From: Xanthoparmelia taractica
Taxonomy: Eukaryota; Ascomycota; Lecanoromycetes; Lecanorales; Parmeliaceae
Direction: 5' to 3'
Length of the DNA: 64,000 bases
Assembly: GCA_033085395.1 (NCBI GenBank)
Contig: JANQBS010000054.1
Location: forward strand, 124,001-188,000
Part shown: piece after piece, positions 23,501 through 33,633 of the stretch
How positions within the stretch are numbered: position 1 is the stretch's first letter
Layout of the letters: each line of letters begins with the position of its first letter
Made by a program: the position numbers and the translations under genes
The notes under the pieces: generated by a model
Told to the model about the DNA's origin: nothing
The model's input: only the letters and a program-made list of their open reading frames with translations
Database searches by the model: none

Positions 23501-25117
23501 ATGGCCGCGGAAGAGGACAATTTCGACATTGACATTTATGGCGATGGCGGAGACGATGACCCGAATGAAGAGCCAGAGAATGCAATGAAGGCCGAGGAAG
23601 CTTCAGACCAGGCTGTCCAGCCAACAGAGCCCACATCAGTTGCAGCAGATCATCTTTCGGCAAATGGCCAGGCCGCAGATTCAGACGTAAATCATGAGCC
23701 TGAAGGCAATGATGTCGCACAGAAAATCGCCAGCACTGACGAATCTGGTTCAGATCCGGTGCAGCTTCCCAAACATGCGCCTCAGACTCAAGGACTGAAG
23801 CGAAAAGATGGATCAGATGATAGATACGTTGATCCTGGCGCGACTACCGCTTTATTCGTATCTGAGCTGCATTGGTGGGTCAATGATGACGATATTCGTG
23901 GCTGGGCAAATCAGAGTCAGTGCGAGGACGAGCTTGAGGATATCACATTTAGCGAGCACAAAGTGAATGGGAAGAGCAAAGGGTGAGTACTTTAAGGAAA
24001 AGAAGCTTTCATGAGTTGCTAATCTCAGTCCTCGACATCTCTTAGTCAAGCTTATGTCCTATTCAGAACACCGCAAGCTGCGACTGCTACAAAGCACAAG
24101 ATTGAATCCTTTGGCGAAGGCCAACAGTACGTCAAGAAGTTTACTGTCAGCTACACCAATCCTTACACAAATCCTTTCCGTACGCTCCCTAAAGACGGAC
24201 CTGCCCGGAATAACCCCCCGGCCAACAACAATCGATCTGGTCCTGGGTCCTACGGCAGTCCAGGAGCGGGAGGCACGGGTGGCACCTCGCAGTCCTTCAA
24301 CAATGGCTCCGGCGGCTATCGAGGCCACCGAGGAGGGGGGTACAATAATCGGGGTGGAGCCATGAGCAATATGCCAGGCTACAACAGAGGTGGCTTCCAA
24401 CAACCAGTCACGGGTAACTTCCAAGGTCCTGGTATGAGCGGTTATCAGGGCTCACCAATGGGAGGCATGCAGTCCTATGGAGGCTTTCAGAGTCGAGGGG
24501 GTATAATGGGAGGTATGCGAGGAGGGCCAATGGGCATCCGTGGGGGAAGAGGAGGTATTAATTCCGGTGGAATGATGGGTATGCCTATGACTGGGATAGG
24601 CATGGGAGCGATGGGAGGCATGGGAATGAGCCTGCCACAGTTAAACGGAGGCATGGGTTTGCAAGGTATGCAAGGCTCTCATTTTCACCCCCACATGAAT
24701 CCCGTTGGACTTTGTGGACTGTCTGCCAGCCCAAGGGGACAATCCTTAACTTTCATCCCCCGAGCGTTGCAGAATTCGACCTCAGCCTCTACAAGTCCCA
24801 CACCTCTCCCAGTACGTGGACGGGCTGCTCTCCCTACGGGCAATGCCCCAGGCTCTGCCTGGGCTCAATACACGCAATACTCGCCATCGTCGGCCAGTAG
24901 CTTCCCCGCACGTCTTTCTTCTCAAGTAGAAAATCCAAGCACTCCGTCTGCTCCCTCTCAGTACAGCACAACGCAAGCAGGGGAACCATTGCTGACAGCA
25001 GCCCAAGCGCATTACAACCCTGCATTCTTTACCCAGCAGCAGCAAGGACAGCCGAGCAGCAGCTCAGGCGATGCGAACTGGAATCCCCACGGTGCAAAAA
25101 GGACGAGGCAAGAATGA
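23501..25117 (+). CDS. CPSF6-like RRM protein with a Gly/Arg/Met-rich tail
   Basis: Two exons, 23501-23982 and 24046-25117, with a 63-nt intron that splits the RRM; 517 residues. The ATG at 23501 (MAAEEDNFDIDIYGD) is preferred over the upstream in-frame ATG at 23405, which adds a hydrophobic leader unlike the family. The N-terminal 110 residues are acidic. The RRM (about 120-210) has TALFVSELHWWVNDDDIRGW, LEDITFSEHKVNGKSKG and then QAYVLFRTPQAATATKHKIE, closely matching the CPSF6/CFIm68 type. A long RGG/GM-rich region follows, then a Gln/Pro/Ser-rich end closing with NWNPHGAKRTRQE. CPSF6 proteins act with CFIm25 in 3' end site choice; in fungi the role is inferred. Short Gly-rich imperfect repeats lie at 24280-24680. 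Confidence 0.87.
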
Positions 25118-25821
25118 GACTCAAAACATCCTAAATCTCTACCATTCGCCTATCGTGCCTCGATGAGTGAGGTATAAAACAGGCACTCCTACTTCCTTCA
25201 ATGACGGAATGCCGCATAATCTCAGAGAATGGAGTATCAGTCAGAATAGCTCAGTCTATTTAGACGACTATGGCTCACTATTTACATCTATACTCTAGGT
25301 AATAGGGTTGCGAAGGCATGTCTTATCAAGCGAACCTGGATAGTCTTGAATTTACATGCGAAGACCGGCAACGGTCCGATTAGCCTGCTTGTCTTACGAC
25401 TCTCCAGAGGCCGTGTCTTGTTGCATTCCCTGCATACTGCCGATTCTCTCTCCAGTTCTGGTTCGTAGTCGCCCCTGTTCCTCGGCTTGCTAATTGCCTC
25501 TAACAATAGGAAGACCCAGTATGTACATCGCCAACGTAATCCGTATCGATAGTGTACAAGCGGAATTTTCAATCTCACTATTGCAGCCTCGAGATTACGA
25601 ACTTGATGCATCTTTCTTAGCTTGTCGCTGAAGCCGAATCGCCCTGAATCCCTTGTCGAGATGGTGTTCATGCCTGTTTGTAGTACCGCAAGATTCAGTA
25701 AACTGTTTCGCACAAATGTCTGTCCTATTAAAAGTAGGTCCCAGCTCTTCCCCGCTAAAGGAAAATCTGACGCTCTTTCTCAAACTGTTTGCTCTGTTTC
25801 GTAACAGTTTCAAGATAGTCT
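25118..25821. other. Region between the CPSF6-like gene and the 2EXR gene
   Basis: About 700 bases between two convergent stop codons. A minus-strand frame of 141 codons (25288-25713) is open and basic, but shows no domain and no splice link to its neighbour, so I do not call it a gene. Confidence 0.4.
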
Positions 25822-26740
25822 TTAGCCCTCAACGTGCTTCAATTCTTTCAATAGCACTAAGCATTGCAACACCCTATGCTCGGTGCCCGTTGTCAACTGC
25901 TCTCGGCCAAGATCAAGTAAATTCACCCTTAAGTTGTTCAAGTTGTCTGAGAATGATAGAATCTCGCAAAGCTCTCCAAGAGCGGTGCCAACAATAGCAG
26001 CAATCCCTAATTCCATGTCTTGTAGTAGCACCCTGGAGGATGTATAATCGCTTTCGCATTCACGGTTCAAGGTGACGTATAGGGTCAGTTGTCGCATTTG
26101 ATGCACAGAATGCCTAATATTAGATGTCCATTTCGACGGAACGGAGGCGAGGTCGCCCCCTGCCACGGATATGCTGAGCGGAATACTATTCGAGTAGCCC
26201 AAATAGCTTGCCTGGTCCAAGATGATAGAGAAATTGTTAATCTTGCACATGATTGCGTGGGCTTCCTGTCGGAGTTGCTTTTTGGTCCGGAGAAGCTGTG
26301 GTGCCAGTGCTCTTGGTGCTTCCAGACCAGGAGTTAGCAGGCCGCCTTTGCAGGAAATCATTCTTTGAGCAGTGATCGCTATCTCGGCATCATCATCGAA
26401 TTGTAGAGAATATGCCCAGATCTCATTTCGAATTCTGGATTAGCAAGTCAATTTCTCGACTTTTCATACGAAATCCAGGAGAAGGAGAGCGGTGTACATA
26501 CTCTCCGGGAAGCACCCGGAGGGTCGGCCAATATGTATTGGAAGAATTGATATCTTGAACAGAAGCACGCATGTTGCTCGCATGCTCTGAGAACCCTAGA
26601 GCTCTAAATTCAAAGTCCAATGATGCTGAAGGGATGGGGATAGTCATGGAAGTACGAGTATGTTGTATTGTGGGCGACAGTCTAATAGGTATCAAAAGCT
26701 GGTGGCCAGAGGAGATTTCACGCAGTCCAAATGTCGTCAA
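25822..26740 (-). CDS. 2EXR-domain (F-box-like) fungal protein
   Basis: Two exons on the minus strand, 26502-26740 and 25822-26434, with a 67-nt intron; 283 residues if the ATG at 26740 is used. Splicing creates the hallmark LPGEIRNEIWAYSLQ (about residues 77-91), the fungal 2EXR/F-box-like opening normally written LPxEIRxxIW. It is followed by LLRTKKQLRQEAHAIMCKIN and NNFSI, which match the second part of the domain (LLRTCKQIRxEAxxIxYxxNxF). These genes form large, fast-evolving families in filamentous ascomycetes with no fixed function. The first 75 residues are of uncertain reality; a later ATG at 26572 is an alternative start. Confidence 0.75.
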
Positions 26741-27277
26741 GTCTCACGGATAGCTTCCTGTTCATTAACGCATGCTAAGGAAAATTGCATTTTCACTCTT
26801 ATGCCTCGTGCTTATTACCTTTGGTGAGTCACGAGAAGGAGTGAATGCTGAGCCTTATCTGCAAGACTTCTGTCGCTCAAAGAGGTGGTAGCTACAGCAT
26901 TTGATCTATTACGCGGAAATAGACTACTATAGCTGAAAGAAGGAGAGGAAAGAAGTAAAGTCCGTCTCTGTCTAAACATACACTCGGGGACAAAATTCTC
27001 TGCCAACATTTTTGGGTGACGTGTGAAGTAATCGCGCCACGCAGCTAGGACTGGACGAGTCCTAGCTGCGTGGCGCGATTAGGGCTGCGGGAGAAAGTCG
27101 TCGGAGAAAATCCTCGTCCCCTCGGTCTGCACTAACCTTGGACTTTCGTGTAAGTAATATAATACCTTACCTTACGTTAGAGTACTTCGTCACTGACACC
27201 GAACCTCCTTTTCAGTCCTTGTACCACCAACACATCTATCTGCTTGTCCTCTTTTCGCTCCAGGTCATCGCCTTTTC
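26741..27277. promoter_or_regulatory. Divergent upstream region of the 2EXR and RIM2 genes
   Basis: 537 bases between start codons facing opposite ways. It contains the perfect 24-bp hairpin at 27029-27081 (separate entry). A minus-strand frame at 26815-27009 beginning with a basic, Ser-rich stretch could be a small upstream exon of the 2EXR gene, but I find no supporting splice pair. Confidence 0.45.
27029..27081. repeat. Perfect 24-bp inverted repeat (hairpin) with 5-base loop
   Basis: The left arm 27029-27052 (TAATCGCGCCACGCAGCTAG then GACT) is exactly complementary to the right arm 27058-27081 across the loop GGACG at 27053-27057. There is no mismatch over 24 pairs and the arms are GC-rich, so it could extrude as a cruciform or, if transcribed, form a very stable RNA hairpin. 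It ends 197 bases before the RIM2 start codon. No gene overlaps it. Confidence 0.95.
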
Positions 27278-28541
27278 ATGACCATCCCATTTACCGTGGG
27301 AAAATCTGCGCCGGCGCATATCCAAGGACCTACACCGGGCTCGAACGAGGCCTCATTAACACAGTCGCGAAATATTGGAGATGTCATACCCAGTACCCAA
27401 CGCAGAGGCACGACGGTAATACAGCGCGAAGGCCATGTGGCGAAGCCATGGGCCCATTTCGTAGCCGGGGGGTACTTGATTCCCTAAAACCGTTGCCCAC
27501 CGAAGACTCAACTAATTCCGTGCTAGAATCGGGGGAATGACTTCTGCGATTCTCACATCCCCACTCGAAGTCCTCAAAACTCGACTACAATCCGACTTCT
27601 ATCAATCTCAAATTCTGGCAACAAGAAATGCCCGCGGCATACCTCCACCGTCTGCCCTCTCTGTACCTCACACTGCCCTCCTACATCTCCGCGAAACTTT
27701 TCAGCTATTATTCTCCATTCATCGCGTTGAGGGATGGCGAGCGCTTTTTAAAGGCCTAGGTCCTAACCTTACCGGTGTAGTCCCAGCACGGGCGATTAAC
27801 TTTTATTCCTATGGCAACGGCAAGCGAATGATAAGTCAAAATTTCAATAATGGACAGGACGCTGCCTGGGTGAACTTCTGTGCTGCTGCGAATGCGGGTA
27901 TCATTACAGGCACGATCACAAACCCAATATGGGTCGTCAAGACGCGGCTTCAACTCGATAAAAACCATGCGGAGAAAACAGGTACTTTGTCTAATCGCCA
28001 ATACTCAAATTCCTTGGATTGCGTGAGACAGACGGTACGTACTGAAGGGATTAGAGGCCTCTATCGAGGTCTAAGCGCAAGCTACCTTGGAGTGACTGAG
28101 AGCACGTTGCAATGGGTCCTTTATGAGCGGATGAAGCTGTATTTGAGCCGCAGAGAGGAGAGGCTCATCGTCTCGGGCAAGGAACCGACGTACTGGGATA
28201 AAACTGTGAGCTTGGGTGGTAGAGTTATGGGGGCTGGCACTGCGAAGTTCTTTGCAGCGGTTGTCACCTACCCTCACGAAGTGGTTCGAACTCGATTGCG
28301 GCAGGCACCACAAAAGGATGGCCGCATGAAATACACTGGAATCGTGCAGTGCCTCACCACAATTTGGAAAGAAGAAGGTGTCACCTCACTTTACGGTGGG
28401 CTTACGCCACACATGCTGAGGGTCGTGCCGAGTGCTGCCATCATGTTCGGAATGTGAGTATAAACCAAGCTTCTCTGATCATACGTTCTGACCGTCTCTA
28501 GGTATGAAGTCGTCTTACAGCTACTAGGAGAGCAAGCTTGA
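27278..28541 (+). CDS. RIM2: Mitochondrial pyrimidine nucleotide carrier, Rim2-like
   Basis: Three exons, 27278-27471, 27527-28453 and 28502-28541; introns of 55 and 48 nt; 386 residues. Three SLC25 repeats are visible with signatures SPLEVLKTRLQ, NPIWVVKTRLQL and YPHEVVRTRLRQ, each opening a carrier repeat; GWRALFKGLGPNL, GIRGLYRGLSASY and GVTSLYGGLTPHM follow at the matching places. The second signature with Trp (NPIW) and the long N-terminus fit the Rim2/SLC25A33-36 group, which exchanges pyrimidine nucleotides across the inner membrane for mitochondrial nucleic acid synthesis. The first intron restores HFVAGGIGGMTSAI, the start of the first helix. Substrate is inferred from family membership. 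Confidence 0.93.
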
Positions 28542-28884
28542 TACTCCATCTCTTTGCTTTAGCTTATGACTCTAGTCTCACAGAGTAATTTCATGGTATG
28601 CAATGGAATCTAGCAGTAAGTAGGACCGAAGGGAATGGTCTCCGCCAATCAATCTCCACTTTGTGAGATGTAAATACAGCTTTTGATGAAGGAAGAAGCT
28701 TTAGAACTAGCATATTTGATGTAGGATATCATGACTGTTACCATAATAATTTATCTACCGAGCTACGTTGCAGTTACTCTCCAACGTAATAAAGCCTAAG
28801 TCCGGCACTAATACCGTGCGATACTAAATACCTCGGCCAATTGTCAGCCCCATCACTTGAATACTCTCTTCTCTCATTGCTATT
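28542..28884. other. Intergenic region, RIM2 3' side and DCAF11-like promoter
   Basis: 343 bases; both neighbours read rightward. I see no gene, repeat or named site. Confidence 0.5.
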
Positions 28885-31325
28885 ATGGCTAATTCAAATC
28901 CTTCTGGAAATTTTCATGACGACTCTCCAGATCCTTCAAGTCATTCTGTAAACATGTACGACGCCTCAGGTGCAGAAGGTGAGTGGCTCGACGAGACAGA
29001 AGATGATGACGACATGTTTGAACCGACGACAGATGAGAGTGAGGATGCTGAATTCTTCGATCCTTTTGAGGATGACGAGGCTGAATTCCACGGTATGGTA
29101 CTCGCAGAATCTTTCCCATACGTAGAAAAACTTCCTAGCTTATTCAAGCGGAGGCTGTTTGCTAATGCCTCGGATACAGACGCTGAGGATGGCGTGAGCG
29201 GCGTTGAAATAGAATTCTCTGTCCAAGATGGAGGAGCTAGCGCGCAAGATGATGGAGGGACGGAAACTGAAGCTGGTGATTCTCGGCTGCAGGTCCCCAC
29301 AGCTACTCGGGGACCTTCACGAAGACATGGTCAATAGCACTACGATCCTACCAAGCAAACTGCTAAATTCATTGCTAGGCCCAACTGCGATCATGCAGCT
29401 GTTGGGACATGCCGGTTTTCGTCAGATATTTGCCAACCACCGGGCAGGGGGCTCTGGTATCACGCTGCAGCTCGATGATGCGAATGAGATTCTGGATGAC
29501 GGCTTCGGAGGTCTTGCAACTCGGAGAAGACGGCGTGACAAAGGCTTGGGCAAGAAGTTCCCTCCGGTACCGAGCGAGGAAGGAAAGAAGTTAATGGACG
29601 GTGGTGTTTTTGGTAACAACGAATACTACCGGGACGTTACCAGGAAGAAGAATACGAAACTAGCCAGGAAGCTCATGAGCCGGGAACTGGACACAGGTAA
29701 GGGTCAGTCCACAAGAGCGGCCAGCGCTATATCACAGGTATGAGGAGAGGCTGCGCAGGCCCTAGTCAACCCATCTCAATGCCCTGCTAATGTGAAAAGG
29801 GAATGATACCGTCATCGAATGCGGACACAATCATCCACTACAACTCTCGGTGTTATTCTGGTCAATTTTCTGAAGACGGGAACTTCTTCTTCTCATGCGC
29901 ACAGGACTTCAAAGTGCGGATGTACGACACTTCGAATCCTTACGATTGGAAATATTACAAGACCGTTGTGTATCCATGCGGCCAATGGACCATCACCGAT
30001 GCTTCTCTCAGTCCGGACAATAAGTGGTTAGCGTACAGCTCAATACGAAGTATCGTCTGCCTTGCTCCCACAGATCCCAGCTCAAGCGGCGAACCATTCC
30101 TTCTCGACTTTTCAGACATGGGCGGACGAGGGAGTAGGAGGAGTCGAGGTTTCAACGGAGGATTCAGCCAATTCGGTGTAGGTCAATCCGCGCCAGCTTC
30201 TTCAGGTGGCCAAAATTAAAAAAATGCAGATATGGTCAATTCGCTTTTCTGGTGATGGTCGAGAGATCGTAGCTGGGACGTCCGATCAATCCGTCTACGT
30301 CTACGATCTTGAAACTCGTCAATCTATTTTGAGTATCCCTGGACATAACGATGATGTCAATGCTGTTTGTTTTGGAGATTTCCATTCCCCTCATATTCTC
30401 TACTCTGGTTCTGATGACACTACTATCAAAGTCTGGGACCGGAGAAGCATGGGTGACAGTCGAGAAGCTGGTATCTTCATGGGTCACACTGAGGGGTTGA
30501 CATATATTGACAGCAAAGGCGACGGCAGATACGTACTCAGCAACGGCAAAGACCAGACAATGAAGCTTTGGGATCTACGTAAGATGATGCCAACCGAAAA
30601 AGCATCGAAGCTGAACCCAAATCGATATACCACATCTTTTGATTACCGCTTTATGACTTACGACGAGAAGGACTTTGAGCCGCATCCTCACGATTGTTCA
30701 CTCGTTACATTTCGAGGTCATCGAGTATTGAAAACGTTGATACGGTGTCATTTCTCACCGCCTAGCAGCACCAATTCTCGATATGTCTACTCCGGAAGTG
30801 AAGATGGGAGCGTCTATATCTACAACATGGATGCGACTTTAGCAGGTAGAGTCAACGTCAATCAAGCGACACATCATTCTAGGCCTCGCGATCCGGAGCT
30901 TTACGCTGGCCATTACGAACCTGACGGAGGACGAAACGGAAGCGTATGGAAGACGTGCGTCCGGGATGCTAGCTGGCATCCCAACGCTCCCATCATCGCT
31001 GGTAAGATTAGCACCCTCTCACGGGCAACGGCTTATCTTCCATATGTCCATGTATTGACGTATCCTAGCAACCTCCTGGAATGGTTGGGGCATGTCCACT
31101 GGAACCTGCACAACGCACAGCTGGAATGATGGAGCAGAAGATGATGAAGGCGAACCGAAAATGGGTTTGAGGGTGGATCAGCGACTGGAGATGGATGATG
31201 ATCTCTATGACAGCCCACGTCTGTCACGAGGTGGACGGCAGATGAGCCACTACAGAGCACGATTGAGGAGTCAGAGAGTTGCCGCTACGAATGACAATGC
31301 TGACAATGATGAGAGTCACTGGTAG
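28885..31325 (+). CDS. WD40 protein of the DCAF11/LEC14B family
   Basis: Five exons: 28885-29329, 29379-29737, 29800-30177, 30230-31001 and 31069-31325; introns of 49, 62, 52 and 67 nt; 736 residues. The first 150 residues are acidic and disordered. HGPTAIMQLLGHAGFRQI is formed across intron 1. WD repeats follow: RCYSGQFSEDGNFFFSCAQD, WSIRFSGDGREIVAGTSD, VCFGDFHSPHILYSGSDD, GHTEGLTYIDSKGDGRYVLS, and a last blade ending ASWHPNAPIIAATSWNG. The layout and GSDDTTIKVWDRR / NGKDQTMKLWDLR (WDxR motifs) match DCAF11/WDR23 and plant LEC14B, substrate receptors for CUL4-DDB1 ubiquitin ligases. The C-terminus is acidic, then basic. Intron 1 has a weak GTCAAT donor, supported by the reading-frame join. 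Confidence 0.88.
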
Positions 31326-31699
31326 CCTCACCAACCACTCCAGCTCCGTCTACGGCGCACGACGGGATCACTGCTCAAAGAGAACATTAGACGAGAAGCC
31401 GATGCACCATTCTAATAGTACCTAGGAGAGCATCCTATGCCGGGCGACTCTTGTCCAAATTATACGCGGTAGCGTCATCGTCTTCCCTCTGTTACTAGCT
31501 TGCAGTATCTCATTCGGGCGTTCGGTGAAACTGACTGCATTTGAGGATAAGAATAACGTATGAGGATTCTATTACCTTCTCAGACTTTACATAGGCGTCA
31601 CAGCATTGACGTCACAATACTAGCATAGACCTCAAAGCTTTCCATCGTACTATAGACATTGTCCTCAAATCAGGCTTGATTTGCAGGATGCTTCTTCAT
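31326..31699. other. Convergent 3' region of the DCAF11-like and RPL21 genes
   Basis: 374 bases between two stop codons that face each other. It should contain both polyadenylation regions. No gene is seen. Confidence 0.5.
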
Positions 31700-32395
31700 C
31701 TAAATAGTCGTTTCGTAAGCAATCGGCACCACTGTCTCGACTCCTTCCTTCGCATTGACTGTCCTTTCTTCCCTCGGTCCCAGTGGCTGCCTCTTCAAGA
31801 ACATGTGCACGCCCTCGGCCTTAGCCTTCTGCTTCTTTCCTGCGTTATCCTTAACTCGGTTGATAAATTCTTCTCGTGAGCGAGAAAGGGAGACATGCTC
31901 GATGCGGACGTTGACTCGCTTCTCAATGTACCGGTTGCCAACTCGCTTGTAGATTATGACCCCAACTGCGGATTTGGTGACATTGTAGATGACGCCGGTT
32001 TTGCCGTGGTAAACTTTGTGTGGCATGCTGTGTAGTATCAGAAACCCAACCTTAGTTCGTCGAATGCAGAAGGAAGTACCAACCCTTTTTGGACGGCTCC
32101 GTTGGCTTTGATGTCAACGATGTCGCCAACTCTGAAGACCCGTTAGTCCATTTGCTCAGATTTGGACTCAGCAGTCAAGATTCACTTGTATTGTCTCAGG
32201 TAAGTTGAGAGCTTGATCATACCCTTCTTCTTGAAGTCGCGCGAGAAGGCATACTGTGTCTCCAGTCAGTCCTGCATCTATGGCTGACAGTAGACCCGAG
32301 CTGATGGAGCCCAGCCTGTCTAAAGCTGTCCAGCACCAATTTTGGGATCTTTCACATACCCGAGTGCCGGCACGGAGACCAGCTGAATGACCCAT
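31700..32395 (-). CDS. RPL21: Large ribosomal subunit protein eL21
   Basis: Four exons on the minus strand: 32360-32395, 32186-32253, 32084-32131 and 31700-32027; introns of 106, 54 and 56 nt; 159 residues. The protein starts MGHSAGLRAGTR, continues YAFSRDFKKKGMIKLSTYLR, then VGDIVDIKANGAVQKGMPHK and VYHGKTGVIYNVTKSAVGV, and ends with the lysine-rich NAGKKQKAKAEGV region and PIAYETTI. This is a complete eL21. It shares a 180-base divergent promoter with RPS9, so the two ribosomal genes could be co-regulated. Confidence 0.97.
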
Positions 32396-32575
32396 GATGG
32401 CTTATGAATCGTCTGTTAAGGGTGACCTGGGTTTCGCCTGTTGCTTCTTGTAGTTCTACAGGGCAAAGTTCGTGGTGGGCTCGCTTAGAGTCTTGGCATA
32501 GCGCTAATTACCCGCTCCTTTCCCACATTGCAGTCGAATCTCAATTTCTTCACTGTTGCCTCAACATCCGCAGTC
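32396..32575. promoter_or_regulatory. Bidirectional promoter of RPL21 and RPS9
   Basis: Start codons at 32395 (minus) and 32576 (plus) are 180 bases apart and nothing else fits between, so both promoters and leaders must share this stretch. It is pyrimidine-rich towards RPS9. I found no clear CCAAT, TATA or Homol-D box. Confidence 0.7.
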
Positions 32576-33402
32576 ATGGCACCACGGTCGTACAGTAAGA
32601 CCTACAAGGTACCGCGTCGTCGTAAGTAGCTTCTGACATTCAAATGTTGCTCCGAGGGACTGACCGCGTTCATAGCTTTCGAGGCCGCTCGTCTGTCAGT
32701 ATTTCCCGGCCACTGACGCAAGAGCTTGCTCTGCTCATGTCGATGGAACCAAATTGACTCCTATGACAGGGACTCCGAACTCAAGATCGTCGGCGAATAT
32801 GGTCTTCGTAACAAGCGTGAGGTGTGGCGCGTTATGCTCACCCTCTCCAAGATCCGTCGTGCTGCTCGGTAGTTCTCCATTCGCTACTTTCCTTGTTACG
32901 TATACTGACCTAGGACTTTCCACACAGTCAGCTTCTTACTATGGAAGAGAAGGATCCAAAACGTCTTTTTGAGGGAAACGCCTTGATTCGGCGTCTCGTC
33001 CGTGTGGGTGTGCTTGATGAATCCCGCATGAAGCTCGATTACGTGCTTGCACTCAAAGTGGAAGACTTTTTGGAGAGGAGGCTGCAGACTTGCGTCTACA
33101 AGCTCGGTTTGGCCAAGAGTATCCATCATGCAAGGGTCTTGATTAGGCAAAGGCACATTCGGTACGTTTCGTGGCTATGATTTTGCAGAGACAAAATTTG
33201 ATCTCCCGGGTGTTCTTGTAGTGTCGGAAAGCAAATCGTCAACGTCCCATCCTTCATCGTCCGTCTCGATTCCCAAAAACATATTGATTTCGCTCTAAAC
33301 TCGCCTTTCGGTGGTGGGCGCCCTGGACGTGTGAGGAGAAAGAAGGCCAGGGCTGCCGAGAAGAAGGATGAGGGTGATGCTGGTGAGGAGGAAGAGGAGT
33401 GA
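32576..33402 (+). CDS. RPS9: Small ribosomal subunit protein uS4
   Basis: Five exons: 32576-32621, 32676-32694 (19 nt), 32770-32868, 32928-33161 and 33222-33402; introns of 54, 75, 59 and 60 nt; 192 residues. The sequence begins MAPRSYSKTYKVPRRPFEAA, continues LDSELKIVGEYGLRNKREVW, and has the S4 RNA-binding domain in exon 4 (RRLQTCVYKLGLAKSIHHAR, RQRHIRVGKQIV). It ends with a Lys-rich then Glu-rich tail. It is the eukaryotic uS4, an early 18S rRNA binder with a role in decoding accuracy. The symbol RPS9 follows mammalian and yeast practice. Confidence 0.97.
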
Positions 33403-33633
33403 GCAAGACTCACGGCATGCTAGCCACGATTCTCTGGCTGCAAGCATTGTCAAGGCATGGTAGAGATTTCTCAGTAATAGGCTAGTCTACGTCTGAGCGT
33501 AGACCGGTTATATTAATCTAACATACGCTTGCAAAAGATCGTTCACTAGGATCGTTTCTGTCTCTGACCATGCGCGAGTTCTAAATGAATGTTACTGGAA
33601 CACAACGCCGGCGCAATCGATCCATGCTGGACA

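Noticed and set aside
25288..25713. Minus-strand frame of 141 codons downstream of the 2EXR gene
   Set aside because: No recognisable domain, no in-phase splice to the 2EXR exons, and the 2EXR frame already ends in its own stop at 25822.
31607..31614. TGACGTCA palindrome (CRE-type site)
   Set aside because: It lies between two convergent 3' ends, far from any start codon, so a regulatory role is not supported; an 8-base site can occur by chance.
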